From Triglochin maritima (taxonomy: Eukaryota; Streptophyta; Magnoliopsida; Alismatales; Juncaginaceae): a DNA stretch of 64,000 nucleotides. The notes under the pieces were generated by a model that was given only the letters and a program-made list of their open reading frames with translations, did not search any database and had not been told where the DNA came from. Made by a program: the position numbers and the translations under genes. This document shows positions 32,034 to 43,619 of the stretch, in pieces (the first letter of the stretch is position 1; each line of letters begins with the position of its first letter). The stretch spans positions 32,977,501-33,041,500 of the forward strand of contig OY821786.1 of assembly GCA_963682175.1 (NCBI GenBank), written 5' to 3'.

Positions 32034-35000
32034 TTCCATCAGCAAAGTTAAGTGTATCATATATCTGTGAAAGAAAGGTTCTTTATAAAAGCCTTTGATC
32101 AATACAATCTATAGATATTTGATTTTGATACTAATGTTTTCATTAACAAACCATCTACGGAAAAGAAAGTGGCATATCCTATCTAAATATAATTGGCATA
32201 TATACACAAAAGGCACGAGTTCATCTAATCAATAGAGTACTTACATAGTGATTTATATTGTGCATTGTGTAGGAGACAAATTTCGATTATATATGAACAG
32301 AACTTTAAGATTCTTAATTCCCTATTTATTTCCCATTATTGTTTTAATTAGATTCATTTTCCAACCAAAATCAATGTGTTGCTTGTGCAATTACCTAAAC
32401 AAATTAATTTGCTACTCATCTTTGACATGATGGATATGGAACACGAAGAGAAACAAAAAAGCAAAATCCAAAGGTAAAACTAAAAAATTGTTGGAGATTA
32501 GTTGCATTCCACAAATAAAATGCTTAGAAATGAAAAACAAAAGGGGAGATATAGTATTAAATATTTCCTTAATGCCCTTCTCTTGTCTCCCTTTAACCAA
32601 ACACAAACATGAAGCCAATTGTTTTGCTAAATTATGGGCAGCTTTCCTGTGGCTGTTAACACCACTAAACTTTTCCATAACCCACTTCCCATTTAATACT
32701 TGTGTTGACTAAACCTCTTTATCGAATGAACAAAATTAGCTAAAGAATCCTTTGTGGTGGTGGTGGGCATAAACTAACTTGATGTGATTTGAACTTAAAG
32801 AAATCAACTGATTATTCATTCAAAGAATAGTAAGGCTCCATCGTTAACAAGCTACTATTCTTAAACCAGTAAGATGCCTTTGGTGGTGGTGGACTCCAAA
32901 GAAAATGAAAAGAAGATTGTTTGAAGTACACCAAACACAACTTCTATTTTTTTTTAAAAGGTATTATATGTGTAGAAATCTATTATTTTTTCATGGTCCG
33001 ATTGATCCAAACATGTCACGTTCATAGATCAGTAATAAATGGTAGACAAACCCATGTGAAGGAAGATGGCGAAAACATGAAAGCAACTAGTCAAACAAGG
33101 ATTCTAAGCCCATGCTAAGACATCCAAAAGGAATCTTTGGAACTCTCTCTCTGTTCCTCACTATTACTTTATCACCATGTTACCAAAAATCTTTTAAACA
33201 CCAACAAATTGAATTAATTTGACTGGTCATCTACGAATATTCTCAAGTTATGACAATAACATTATATTTTGACGATCAATGATTATAATTTTTGCTCTCA
33301 TTTCTGAAATAAGAAATTCCATAAATTGATGGATTTCTTTATGAAATCACTAGGATTTAAGTGCAAAGCCTCAAAATTTACTTCATAGAACATAGAAATT
33401 AAGAAGATACAACCTCTTGAAAAAAGGGAGCTTGTAGTAGAATGGTATCTTGGAACTATTAGTTACTTTAGTTTTAGGTAGAATTCCAAGATACTATAGC
33501 ATGACATCAGACATGACGTTTTATGGCCCTCAGCTCCAGTTTAACTTTAACACCATTTGTTGAGCCTTTTACATCAATACAATCCCAACGTCCATTTACA
33601 CGAAGACCTTTTCAAATTTTCTATATTCTGTGGACCCTGTAAATGTTTCAGTTCCCTCTCATCGCACGGGCATTTTTTATATATTGGAAGATACCCAACA
33701 AGCACATGAACTTCTAAATCTCTAGTTTTACGATTTTCCAACTTTCTCCCGGTCTCCAAAATTAGAATTTTTTCTTAAATACACCGTTACAAGTATGCCG
33801 CGTTAACTACCAAAAACAGAAAAGTATATATTTTGGAACAAATACTCAATTTCTCAGGCTATTGATGCAACAAAAGCACCTTTAAGTCTGGAATAGTGAA
33901 AGATTTGAATAAGACTAAGGGTACGTTTGTTTAACAACTTGAGGAGAAAAAAAAAGTTAGATTTTCTCTCGTTATATACTTAAGGAGAGAAAAGAAAAGA
34001 AATTGAAAGAAATGTTATAACACAATATTACTATTCAACTTTCTCTCTGATTTTGGAGAAAAACGGAGAGAAAGTGAATAAATAATATTTTAGTGACCAA
34101 AATATTCTTACTAAAAAACTACCCAAAAACCCTAATTTCCATAAAGATGTATGTTATTGTATAATACAAAGTAAATAATATTTTGTTCTTTTAGAATGTT
34201 TCTTTTCTTTTCTCTCGTAAGATGTTAACCAAACGAAAGAAACTTATTTGTTATAAAGAGTATCCAAACAAGAAAAGAAATGAAAGAAATATTTTTTTCC
34301 TCTTCATTTCTCTCCTAAGTTGTTATTGATAAATACATGTCATTTGAGTTTTTCCCTTCTTCGACGTAACTCTAAAATAAATTCAGAAGTGTTGTGATTG
34401 ATTCATCTGACAGATGATAACTCCTGTCGCCAAATTAATAAATTAGAAAATAACAATGTTATCTACGAGATTTATTATTATGAAAGTCATTGCAGTTTAT
34501 TTTACATTTTTTTGCAGAAATATAAGTATATAAGTTAAGAAAAATGGTGACTATTTACCAACTTAATTCACTAAAATATGTCATTCGATATGTTTTCAAA
34601 TTGCAATGGAATTTGAAAAGGCACATCAATTCTAATAGTGAATTAAACTTATCTGGAAAATTTGTGACAACTTTCCACCTTGTTCAAGGGGGCGGAATAT
34701 ATCGAATGTGATCATGAATTTCATGTATAATTAATATATTTCTATTTCTGCAAAGAAACACTAACAACCACACAAAAAATTCAACTCGGTATGTCTCATA
34801 GATAAGGAAAGTTCCTCAGCTACGTAGACACTGGAGGTCCACATGCACGGTTTTATTTCATTTTATTCTTTCGAGAGAAAAATCAATTAAGGAATTTTCT
34901 GGAGTTTAGTTTTGTTGGAATAAAAAAGGGTTAGTTTTATGTTCTATAATTCAATTTTTCGAAATAGAATGCAGTAAATCCCTTCATGAGAGCTTAAAAT

Positions 35001-35390
35001 GTAATAAAATATATATGTCACAACTCTCAGAGATTATTTCGAAAGTATGGCTTCTGATATGTCGATTGTTAGGAATATGGCAATTTGTTTATTTTCTACC
35101 ACTTTTGTGGTACAAAAAAAGATTGCTTGAGGTTAGTATAATTATTCTTTTAATATACCTACTAATTAATTGATTAAATTTATGTATGTAACTTTTTATC
35201 TAGGAATGTGTCTTAGATGCAATTATTTAAAGTTCACAGGAATTTATTAACTGAACCAGATGGACGTACGTAGTTGAAGTTATAACCACATGCGTAGAAG
35301 AAGATCCACACTTCCTTGAAATGTAGTAAACACATCATGTTCTCCATCGTTTTCACACGGTTGCTAGTCAAATTCTAGCCGTACGATAGA
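32034..35390. other. Intergenic DNA upstream of Aux/IAA; possible weak MITE at 33912-34330
   Basis: No coding sequence recognised. At about 33915 a GGGTACGTTTGTTTAACAAC stretch is followed 400 bp later by TCTCCTAAGTTGTT, the inverse of AACAACTTGAGGAGA at the left. This suggests an old inverted-repeat element whose far right end is lost. The rest is AT-rich with scattered short ORFs. Confidence 0.4.
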
Positions 35391-35443
35391 CATCGGTTGG
35401 CCGACCGGTGGTGGGCCATGAATCCGGCAGCCCATCAAAATCA

Positions 35444-35449
35444 TGTCTC
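35444..35449 (+). promoter_or_regulatory. Auxin-response-element-like TGTCTC upstream of the IAA gene
   Basis: TGTCTC lies 120 bp upstream of the TATA box, with a TGTCCC near 35506. ARF transcription factors bind TGTCNN and commonly control Aux/IAA genes. Short motifs like this also occur by chance. Confidence 0.4.
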
Positions 35450-35568
35450 GATTTCGCCCGACCACCCAAGCTGGCCTTGGATTCAAAGCAAAGTTTCAAC
35501 ATGTTTGTCCCCCTCCACCTCACAATATTACTATTCTATTGCTTTCCAACCATTATTCTCCTTCTATC

Positions 35569-35575
35569 TATATAA
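35569..35575 (+). promoter_or_regulatory. Predicted TATA box of the Aux/IAA gene
   Basis: TATATAA lies 131 bp upstream of the start codon and is followed by a CT-rich leader (35614-35652), typical of plant promoters. Confidence 0.6.
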
Positions 35576-35613
35576 CCACTCCACCTCTCTCATCACTCAC
35601 ACCTTCTCCTTCA

Positions 35614-35652
35614 ATCTTCCTCTCTCTTCCTCTCTCTCTCTCTCTCTCTCTA
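35614..35652 (+). repeat. CT microsatellite in the 5' leader of the IAA gene
   Basis: A run of TCTCTC units, about 39 bp, immediately before the coding region. CT-rich tracts near transcription starts are common in plants. Confidence 0.75.
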
Positions 35653-35705
35653 GACGTTGCTTCATCGTTAATTAATTAGAGTCTGATCGGGTCGGGGTTT
35701 TCCAA

Positions 35706-36765
35706 ATGGAGACCAAAGGAAACGATCTCGATTGCCTTGAGGCAACCGAGTTGAGGTTGGGACTTCCAGGGACCAATTCAACAAGTAGACCAAACAAAAG
35801 GCAGTCACCCTTCTCCGATGACGAAACAAAGCCCAAATCAATCCCCTCCGACCAAGAAGTGGTGCCTCCGACCAAGTAAGCCCACCACCCTGTATAAATT
35901 TCAAAATTAGGGTTCCAATTTTTTCTTAATTTGTACTCATGTTTAATTTAAGACATGATTTCTTTTTGTAGAACACAAGTTGTCGGGTGGCCGCCCGTTC
36001 GATCTTTTCGCAAGAACGCTCTTCAAACTAAGAAGAACGAATCCGACTCGCAACCGGGACTTTTCGTTAAGGTTAGCATGGACGGAGCTCCATACTTGAG
36101 GAAGATTGACCTCAACATCTATAAGGGTTACAATGAACTCCACCGTGCTTTGGATGTCATGTTCAAATGCTTCTCCACAGGTACATATATTTTCTAATAA
36201 TTTTGACAATTTTCCTTCATTTATTGGGTTTCTATAAAAAAATATGTGTTAAGATTTATTTTATTGAATAAATAACAAAAATTGGACATGTTCCTTTTTT
36301 GTTGGTTCTTGTTTTGAGGGTGATTATGAGTAAAATAGATCTAATTATGAGCAATTTCCTTCTTTTTTGGGTTTTTGTTAAGAGTTTTTTTAATTTTGTA
36401 TGTGTGTGTGTCGATTTTTGGGGTTCTTTTGAGGATGATGATTTTGAATTAAACATGATGCTAATTTAAATTGTGTTGATTTTTTTCAATAATAGGTGAG
36501 ACATGTGGAAAGGAGTGCAGATCTGAATTCGCAATAACATACGAAGATAAAGATGGAGATTGGATGTTGGTTGGAGATGTTCCATGGGAGTAAGTCCAGA
36601 TCTCATATATTTATCCGAAAATTTTAATTATGGGTTTTTATATATAATTTTGTTCTTATTGTGATGTTTTTATTTTTTTAATTTTACAGGATGTTCACTT
36701 CCTCATGCAAAAGGTTGAGGATCATGAAAGGGTCTGAAGCCAAAGGATTGGAACCGAAGTGTTGA
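35706..36765 (+). CDS. IAA: Aux/IAA auxin-responsive transcriptional repressor (IAA1/IAA4-like, 182 aa)
   Basis: Four exons: 35706-35875, 35972-36180, 36496-36589 and 36690-36765, joined by GT-AG introns (donors GTAAG, GTACA, GTAAGT). The reading frame is intact to TGA 36763-36765. Domain I: ELRLGLPG near residues 15-22, the EAR-type LxLxL motif that recruits TOPLESS co-repressors. Domain II degron: VGWPP at residues 61-65 in [11 protein letters not shown], the contact for TIR1/AFB F-box proteins and auxin. The C-terminal PB1 domain has the conserved Lys-90 and the acidic cluster D144, D146, D148 (EDKDGDW), ending with VPWEMF. A basic KRLRIMK near the end may serve nuclear import. Length and intron positions match short Aux/IAA genes of the IAA1-4 group. 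It probably represses ARF-driven transcription until auxin triggers its degradation. Which orthologue it is cannot be told without a tree. Confidence 0.97.
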
Positions 36766-37433
36766 GACCACAAACCCTAATAGGAGAAGACTCCAAGCTT
36801 GCTCCATAGTAGTGTTTTAGGGTTGCTAATTGATTTGCACCACAACATATATTAGTTACTTTTATTTGGAATGTTTGTAAGAGATTAATAATGATGTACG
36901 TATGATGACAAGATCTGCATATAGTTATAGAGCTTTGTTTAAATTATTTCTTTTGGGGGTTTTGTTTTGAAATTGTACAAAGCAAAGTGTTTGTCCCAAG
37001 TTTTGGTTGATTAATTGAGTTGTATATATTATTGCTCCAACAATGTGCTGCAGCTAATCATAGATCAATATGTAACTCTTCTTGAGTGTATTGCAAATTA
37101 TTAGGTGGCAATGCACATGACAACCTATCTTCTATCAAAACAAAACATTTCTTCTACCGTTGCTTTCATGCACTGTTAAACTGAAGTCCTACCATTGTCG
37201 AGCAAATAGATCAAAAGAAAGAACATAATCAAGCACCAAATAATAGCCTCACAACTTCCAACTGTGGAATAATCTGATATCTTAGAATCAAATATGATAT
37301 TTTGAGGGTTTGGTTTCTACCTGTTGAATCTTGTCTATCACTTCTCTATCAGAGTTTGTTGCCGAATTGACTTACTACATAGAACACTACAAAAGCAAAA
37401 GCAAACAACACAAAATTAGAAACAAAATTAAAC

Positions 37434-37436
<3 letters not shown>
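36766..37436. other. 3' untranslated and intergenic DNA of the IAA gene
   Basis: TA-rich sequence with TAATAATGATG and several AATAAT-like polyadenylation candidates within 150 bp of the stop. No further gene recognised. Confidence 0.5.

Positions 37437-37465
<29 letters not shown>
37437..37465 (+). repeat. Homopolymer C tract of 29 bases
   Basis: A single run of 29 consecutive C followed by AGGGG. Such a run is rare and is the kind of place where long-read or short-read consensus can be wrong. Confidence 0.9.
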
Positions 37466-37469
37466 AGGG

Positions 37470-37995
37470 GTGGGGAGTGGAGGACCGGTGGGGAGAGGAA
37501 GGCCAGCAACGATGATCAGGGTTGGGAAACGACGAGAGGAGGGGTTGGCCGGAGGAAGGGAAGACGGCGACGTTAGGGTTAAGGATAAGGAGTTGGAGTT
37601 GGGATTTGGGAGTCTGATTCGGGATGGGTATTTGGGAGGTAGGGTTTGCTGGTTCGGGTTTGGAGAAATAATTAATTGGGTTTGGGTTAGTCGGTTTAGG
37701 TTATTCGGATCGGGTTCTAACGTGTATATCGTGTCCATCATGTATATCGTGTACAACTGTGTCTAGCGTGTATCGTGTACAACCGTATCTATCGTGTATC
37801 GTGTATACCCGATATACACAATACCCTTATTGTGTATGTTATCGTGTATTTCGTGTATGGACCCTCATACCCGAACCCGACCCAATAAGGGTTCGTGTAT
37901 CATGCCGTGTATGTTTATGGTGTATTCGTGTCCAGGTTTCTGTACGTACCCATACACTAAATTATCGTGTCGTGTCTGATTTTGACAGGTCTAGG
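37470..37995. repeat. TATCGTGTA-rich repeat, possible hAT-type remnant
   Basis: The words TATCGTGTA, CGTGTATC and AACCGT recur about a dozen times. On the minus strand the segment begins near TAGACCTGTCAAAATCAG and runs through CACGACACGATAA, a pattern seen in plant hAT elements. No second terminal repeat or TSD is convincing. Proline/glycine-rich ORFs in the first part (37433-37756) follow from the composition. Confidence 0.45.
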
Positions 37996-39065
37996 TGGCA
38001 TGTGTAACATCTTAAAACCTTTGAAAATTTAATTATTGTGTCTAATCTTGTCTTTTCGAATTTAATTAACAAATTGAGCTAATATATAGTAACATCTCTT
38101 TTATCTAATTAGAGCAAAACTATCATTATTTACCTTTAATCTTTAGTGGGTAATTCTTCCTAAAATTCACACCTAACTCAAAATATCTGACCAACAATTG
38201 AGATGAAATCTATCACGGAACTAGATATAGGAATAGGATGCTAGAAGGAAAAGAGGGAAAATATGCCAAACTTTATATTCGGATAATTACTATTTAACTA
38301 AAACATATTCTAGAGAATTGGGCCTAGACGCAATTTAAGCTACACAAAGAACTTGTACTAGATAACTAAATTTTGAAGGATCTGAAAACAATGTAAGCAA
38401 GAAAAATAAGTGGACAGGTCCGTGAGTTTCAATACCAATCTTATCATCATTGTCGTTCCCAAAAAAAATTAGGAATATAATATTTTTATATTTTTGTCTC
38501 CAAGGTGATGATGTGGCCTCCCAAAGGCCAAATAATGCATCATTTATAGTGAGGCATATCTCAAAGATGATGATTTCGAACTTATCTTGCGAGTACTACT
38601 TTATGTTGGTCTTACACATTTGACTCTTTTGGTTTACATCACAATGTACTAACAAGTATTAGTTTTGATTGGGATTTGTTTCTCTCTTTGCTGGATCTAA
38701 TATTGTATCATCAAGTTTTCTTTTTGTGGAATTTCTATCTCAACTGCACTACAACCTCTTATAAAACAAACTATAGTGACTTCGATCATTTGAAAAAGAG
38801 ATAATAATTTTGAGATCTTTTACTTAATTAGATGAAACTGGTACAACAATTTTTGGGTTTGGCACTTTCAATTATTTTTTGATAGGATTTTTGCAGTTAG
38901 TGTGCTTCATTCTGAAAATTATTAATAAACATTAGGTGGAAGGAGTAATCAAAGAAATGATGAGGCTAATATGCACATCAAAAAGGAGAAAACTCCTCAT
39001 TTTCGAAACAAAATTTAGGCGATTGGGTCATGCCTGGTATAGGCCGCTGGATAGATGATCTCGAC
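37996..39065. other. Intergenic DNA, no feature recognised
   Basis: AT-rich, with no ORF of recognisable family, inverted repeat or TSD. Confidence 0.5.
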
Positions 39066-39360
39066 TTAGAGCATGCTTAACGGGTCGGACGCTGGAGCAC
39101 CCGAATGGACGCCTGGGCGCCCACCGGGTGGGGGCACGTGTTGCCCCTCTGTTGGTCCAGTTTTTTTGGTTTTTTTTTATTTTAGCAGAAGTTTTTTATT
39201 AGAATTAATTGATAATGTATTGGGTATTTTTTTAGTAATGAAGGTTAAAATTTTTTATTACTGTGCATTCTGTTGCAAGATTTTGGTGGTAATGAGTTAA
39301 ATTACAATGAGTTTTTTTTTGCAAGTGATGAAGATTCAAAAATTTCCCGAACGACATGTC
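39066..39360 (+). pseudogene. Remnant of a MULE gene related to the one at 16832
   Basis: The stretch GTTGCAAGATTTTGGTGG, followed by a GAGTTAAATTACAATGAG block (39265-39320), corresponds to the start of MULE exon 2 at 17150 (QDFGGDG...DYSKLF region) with frameshifts. It is preceded by a GC-rich segment with small palindromes (39090-39140, around GGGCGCCCACCGGG), reminiscent of the intron palindrome of the complete MULE. Only about 100 bp of exon homology survives. Confidence 0.55.
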
Positions 39361-39989
39361 GAGGTGGTTTAATATTAAAAATTAAATATTTTCAAGTCAA
39401 AGTAATTAGAAATAGTACTTACAATTAATATTATGTAATTTGTTAAAATATGTTGTAAGAATTAAAATTGTTTAATTAAGAAATGACGTGAAGGAAAGAG
39501 AGTGTAGGGTGAGTGGGGTAGCCCGGACATGGTTAAGGGGGGTTTTTGGGTGGGTTGGGTGAACTGACGTCACAGAGAGAACATGACGTCCGGGATAGCT
39601 CTGACGCTGTTATTTATGCTCTTGTGCCTTCTTATACACGTCCACATTATAGTAATAATTATCAACAAATTACACCACGTGGCGGTGTTAGGTATAAACT
39701 GCATGATATGTCATTATGGTATAAACTGCATGATAGTCGCACTTGTATGCCCATCTGTTAGAATGTTTTTTTTTCCATACTTGCAGTTACTTGTTTCAAC
39801 AACTAATACATATCATGTGCAAAAGATAATTACTGTAAAAAAAATGATGAGTGTAAACCATACGGTAGTGTGGTTGATATTCAAAGCAAAATTATATTGA
39901 GTTTTTGGACGAGTATAGAAGTTTGTATTATTGACTTAATTATGTTGAATTATATATTCGTGTGTATATATAGTACATAATGAGCTAAA
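39361..39989. other. Intergenic DNA, no gene recognised
   Basis: Contains a GGGG-rich stretch at 39530-39560 and TGACGTCA (39565-39572), a palindromic bZIP-type site. No downstream gene was found. Confidence 0.4.
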
Positions 39990-40162
39990 TGTTGGAATAA
40001 GTCCATTGATGGCTTTCCAATCTAAGGAGTGTCGGTCTTCAATAGTTTTCATATATGCTTGATCTTGAATGCTAGTATTGAGAAGATATCACCTTGATTG
40101 ATGCAAGAGCTCTAATGAGGATCCTTTGAGCCAATTAAGTTGGTTTTGCCATATTTGCAACA
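39990..40162 (-). mobile_element. 3' LTR of copia C (173 bp)
   Basis: TG...CA ends and adjacency to a copia polypurine tract (40163-40178 in minus orientation, CCAACTTGAGGGGGTG) define it. It is far shorter than the A, B and E LTRs and has no palindrome array. Confidence 0.75.
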
Positions 40163-40178
40163 CACCCCCTCAAGTTGG

Positions 40179-41302
40179 GTTTGGAAGAGATTAAAGGATC
40201 CCAACTTGAGTAGAATTTATTGAAATTGTTTATGATCCAACCCCTTGGTGAAAATGTCGGCAACTTGTTCTTTACTTGAAATGTAAGGAAGTTCTATCTC
40301 TTTTGATTGAATCTTCTCACGGATGAAGTGCAACCAACCTCGATATGTTTAGTCCTTTCATGAAAGACCGAGTTGGATGCTATGTGATCGGCAAGCGATG
40401 TTGTCACAAAACATTTGCATTGGTTTGGAATATGGTTGCTTCATGTCTTTAAGGAGTTGCTTGAGTCATATGAGCTCACTTGTAGTTGAGGTCATGGCAT
40501 GGTATTCAGCTACGACGCTTGATCTAGCCACAACATTTTATTTTTTGTTTCTCCAAGTTACAAGGTTTCCTTCCATGAATGTGCAAAAAAACCCGAGGTA
40601 GACTTTCGGTCATGACTTCCATCCTAATCTGCATCCGAGTAACCAATTGTGGCATTAGAAATATTTTGTTTCATCCATAGTCCTTGCCCTGGAGTTTTCT
40701 TAAGATAACAAATAATTCGATCAATTATATCTGAGTGGTGTGTGTGTGGAGCTTGCATGAATTGACTAACAGTACTTACAACATAAGTGATATTCGGCCT
40801 AGTAAAAGTGAGATAAATGAGTTTCCCAACAAGTCTTTGAAATTAACCTATATCCAAAACTAGTTTACCTTCCGTTGGACTAACCTTACGGTTTGTCTCA
40901 ATAGGAGTGTTGGCCGGTTTGGACCCTAATTTACCGGTTTCATGCAATAAGTCTAGAATATATTTTCTTTTAGATAAAAACAACCCCTTCTTTGAATAAA
41001 CAAATTCTATTCCAAGAAAATATTTTAAGAAACCAAAATCCTTGTGATTTTAGGTATCTTTTAACCAGAGTTATGTCTCTATCGCAATCTCTTGTGATGA
41101 TAATACCATCAACATAGGCTAAGACTATAATGTTAATGCTATTATGATTCTTAAAAGACATAGAAGCATCCACGGAACTTTTAGAAAAACCATAAGAAGA
41201 AAGAGATAATATTAGTTTGGTATATCATGCGCGAGGCAATTGTTTCAATCTATATATTGATTTGTGTAATTTACACACTTGATTGGGGGCTGAATTGATG
41301 CA
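40179..41302 (-). pseudogene. Copia C pol: reverse transcriptase tail and RNase H
   Basis: The minus-strand frame at 40970-41173 reads VLAYVDGIIITRDC, the RT catalytic motif with the second aspartate changed to glycine (YVDG), and later KSQGF and KEGVVF. Downstream, broken frames retain the C-terminal RNase H order (EYHAM-like and HHATTLTS-like spacing). Multiple stops and frameshifts make it non-functional. Confidence 0.7.
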
Positions 41303-41307
41303 TGGAG

Positions 41308-42761
41308 TGTAGGATCGTGAGGTTCTCTAATTCTAATCACGTTTAAGCTAATTACCTACTTGTTTAAACAATCAAACAATGCACAGTGGAATTTAAACAA
41401 ATACAAGCAAGTAAAGCAAACCACAATGATGACACCGGATTTTATAGAGGTTCGGCCTCCCGCCTACTTCTTCTCTTGCAAGCTCCGCTCACGTCTTCAC
41501 TATCACCGAGATTAATCCTTTTACAAAACAAGCTCCACGAACACCCTCGTGAGCTTGACTTTCTTCTCTCACAATCCGAGAGGAAGACTTCGGGCTTTCA
41601 CTGAAGTCTTTGCTTCTTTACAACTGAGAAGTTGAGTGGAACACACTCTCTAACTTGAGCACACTTAGCTTAGGATGTGGAATTGATACTAAAGTGTGGA
41701 AGTTTAGGCTTGGAGAGTAGATTTGGGGATTGGGAGACTTGGGAGTTTCTCTTAGGTGTATATGACAATAGGAAATGTAAGAGTTGTCTAATTGTGTCAT
41801 GAGAACACCTATTTATAAGCTCTTAAGGTGTTATAGTTGTTGGGGTTGAGTTGGGTAAGCTTTGAGTGAAATACTCAAAACAGAAATCTGCAGGATGTAA
41901 TTCAGCAAAAGTTTGGTCGACCGTTGGGCAATTTTGGACTCGGTTCGGTCGACCGGTTAAGGAACGTTCAACCGCCAAAGACTTTGACTCAGGTACACTT
42001 AAGTGATTGGTCGAACACCGAGATAAGTTCAGTCGACCGATTCATAAAATGCTCTACGGGGTTGACAAACAAGATCATATTCGGTCGACCGAAACAAGAT
42101 CCACGGTCGACCGAAAACCAACGGGCAGTTTGGGTTTGTCGAGTTATCTTAGTTCGGTCGACCAAACAAGGTCCTTGGTCGACTGATACACTAAATGTAT
42201 TTTGGGGTATATGGAGATAATACGAATACGATCGTTGGGTATAATACGACAAATCTAACGGTCGGATAAATATGTTTACTCGGTCGACCAAAAATGTGTG
42301 GACGGTCGACTGAAATCGGGAAGTAAAACACTAATAGGATTTATGATCACTCGATCGACCGAACGGTCTGTTTCGGTCGACTGAATGTGGGCAGATTGTT
42401 TAGGTTTTGGTTTGGTATTTTCCAGTATAAGTTTGGTTGATCTATTGAAGTCCAAATTATATGAAATTTTGTGTGTGACTTCTATAGGGAACTTAGTGTG
42501 TATGTGAGTTGATTTTAGCTCAAGTATACTCAATTACACAATGTTCCTAAGACTCAAAGAAATGCAAATTACATGTCTTCAAATGAGCTTCATTACTTGT
42601 CTTGACTTGATTTCATTTCTTCCTTGAGTCTTGATCACCTGTAGAAGTTAGCACAAAGCAATATATATGCAATGCAATATGTGTGCAACTCTACATTGAT
42701 TTATAATTAAGATTAGGTTGATTAAATCATCAAAACATAGATTAAGGCCAAAAAGCTAAGA
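41308..42761 (-). mobile_element. Solo LTR of copia family B (copy B2), TSD TGGAG
   Basis: It starts TGTAGGATCGTG and ends AAAAGCTAAGA in plus orientation, the inverse of TGTTGGCTT with two changes. TGGAG flanks it at 41303-41307 and 42762-42766. It carries the palindrome array at 41915-42390 and lacks internal sequence. It sits in the RT gene of copia C. Confidence 0.9.
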
Positions 42762-42766
42762 TGGAG

Positions 42767-43250
42767 GAGGTGTCATGTAGACTTCTTCTTCAAGCTTCCC
42801 TTGAAGAAAAGCATTCCTCGCATCCATTTGGAAAAGATTCCAACCCTAATTCACGGTTATAGATAGGAGAACACGAACTATGTTCATCTTAGTTACAGGA
42901 GCGAAAGTTTCTAAGTAGTCTAACCCATAAGTTTGAGTGTAACTGTTTGCTACAAGACGAGCCTTATACCTCTCTATAGTCTCATTGCTATTATACTTAA
43001 TTTTATAAATCTATTTGCATCCTACCAGTTTGACTCCGGGTTGGAGTGGAACAAAGGTTCAAGTTTTGTTATTTTCTAAGGCACATTTCATCTTTCATGG
43101 CATTGTACCACTTAGGATCTCTAATAGTTTCATGATAGTTGGTAACTTCCATATGATTATCTATTTGGTTTAAGAAGGCCTTTTGGGTTGATTTTATCTG
43201 TTTATAGGATAAGTAGTCCTAGATGGGGTAAACTACGTGAGAAGTAATGT
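42767..43250 (-). pseudogene. Copia C pol: reverse transcriptase N-terminal region
   Basis: In minus orientation this piece keeps the copia signatures NQIDNHMEVTNYHE, IRDPKWYNAMKDEM, VRLLRNF-like sequence and WNLFQMDARNAFLQGKLEEEVYM. Frame changes are frequent. It ends at the CACTA-2 left end. Confidence 0.75.
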
Positions 43251-43560
43251 CACTAATGCAGAAAATGGAATATACGTCAGATATACGACTTCTATACGTC
43301 GGAGATACAATGACAAATACCCGACATCTATCTATGTGTCGTCTATACCTAGACGTCGGTCACCCGCACAGCCAACGTCTATTCCTAAAGAATAAACGTC
43401 GGTTGTCACGCACAGACGGCGTCTATTCCTAAAGAATAAGTGTCAGTTGTCATGCACAGTTGTCATGCACAGTGACAACTGACGTCTATATCCTTCGAAT
43501 TAAGGGAAACACATCACATTTACCTAATAACTGACGTCTATACCCTTAACATATTAAAAA
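43251..43560. repeat. Left subterminal repeat region of CACTA-2
   Basis: Repeated words ACGTCGG, CGTCTAT and GTCAGTTGTCA in both orientations, typical of CACTA subterminal transposase-binding arrays. Confidence 0.75.
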
Positions 43561-43619
43561 AATACAAAATGGAACAATCATACAATCCTGCAACAGACAC
43601 ATTCATCCTGCACAATACA

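Larger units (their letters stand above)
39990..43250 (-). mobile_element. Copia element C (minus), 3' part with short LTR, interrupted by LTR B2
   Basis: A short LTR (39990-40162, TGTTGGAATAAG...TTTGCAACA) precedes on its right a polypurine tract (GAGGGGGTG in minus orientation). Reverse transcriptase and RNase H sequence follow, reading on the minus strand to about 43250. At 43251 a CACTA-2 end begins. Only the right half of the element is present, with no 5' LTR in the window. A family B LTR is inserted at 41308-42761 with an exact TGGAG duplication. Confidence 0.8.

Noticed and set aside
35668..36209. Minus-strand ORFs over the Aux/IAA gene
   Set aside because: They overlap exons and introns of the well-supported plus-strand IAA gene and have no domain of their own.
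37433..37766. Proline- and glycine-rich ORFs next to the poly-C run
   Set aside because: Low-complexity translation of C/G-rich DNA, with overlapping frames on both strands. Not a protein family.
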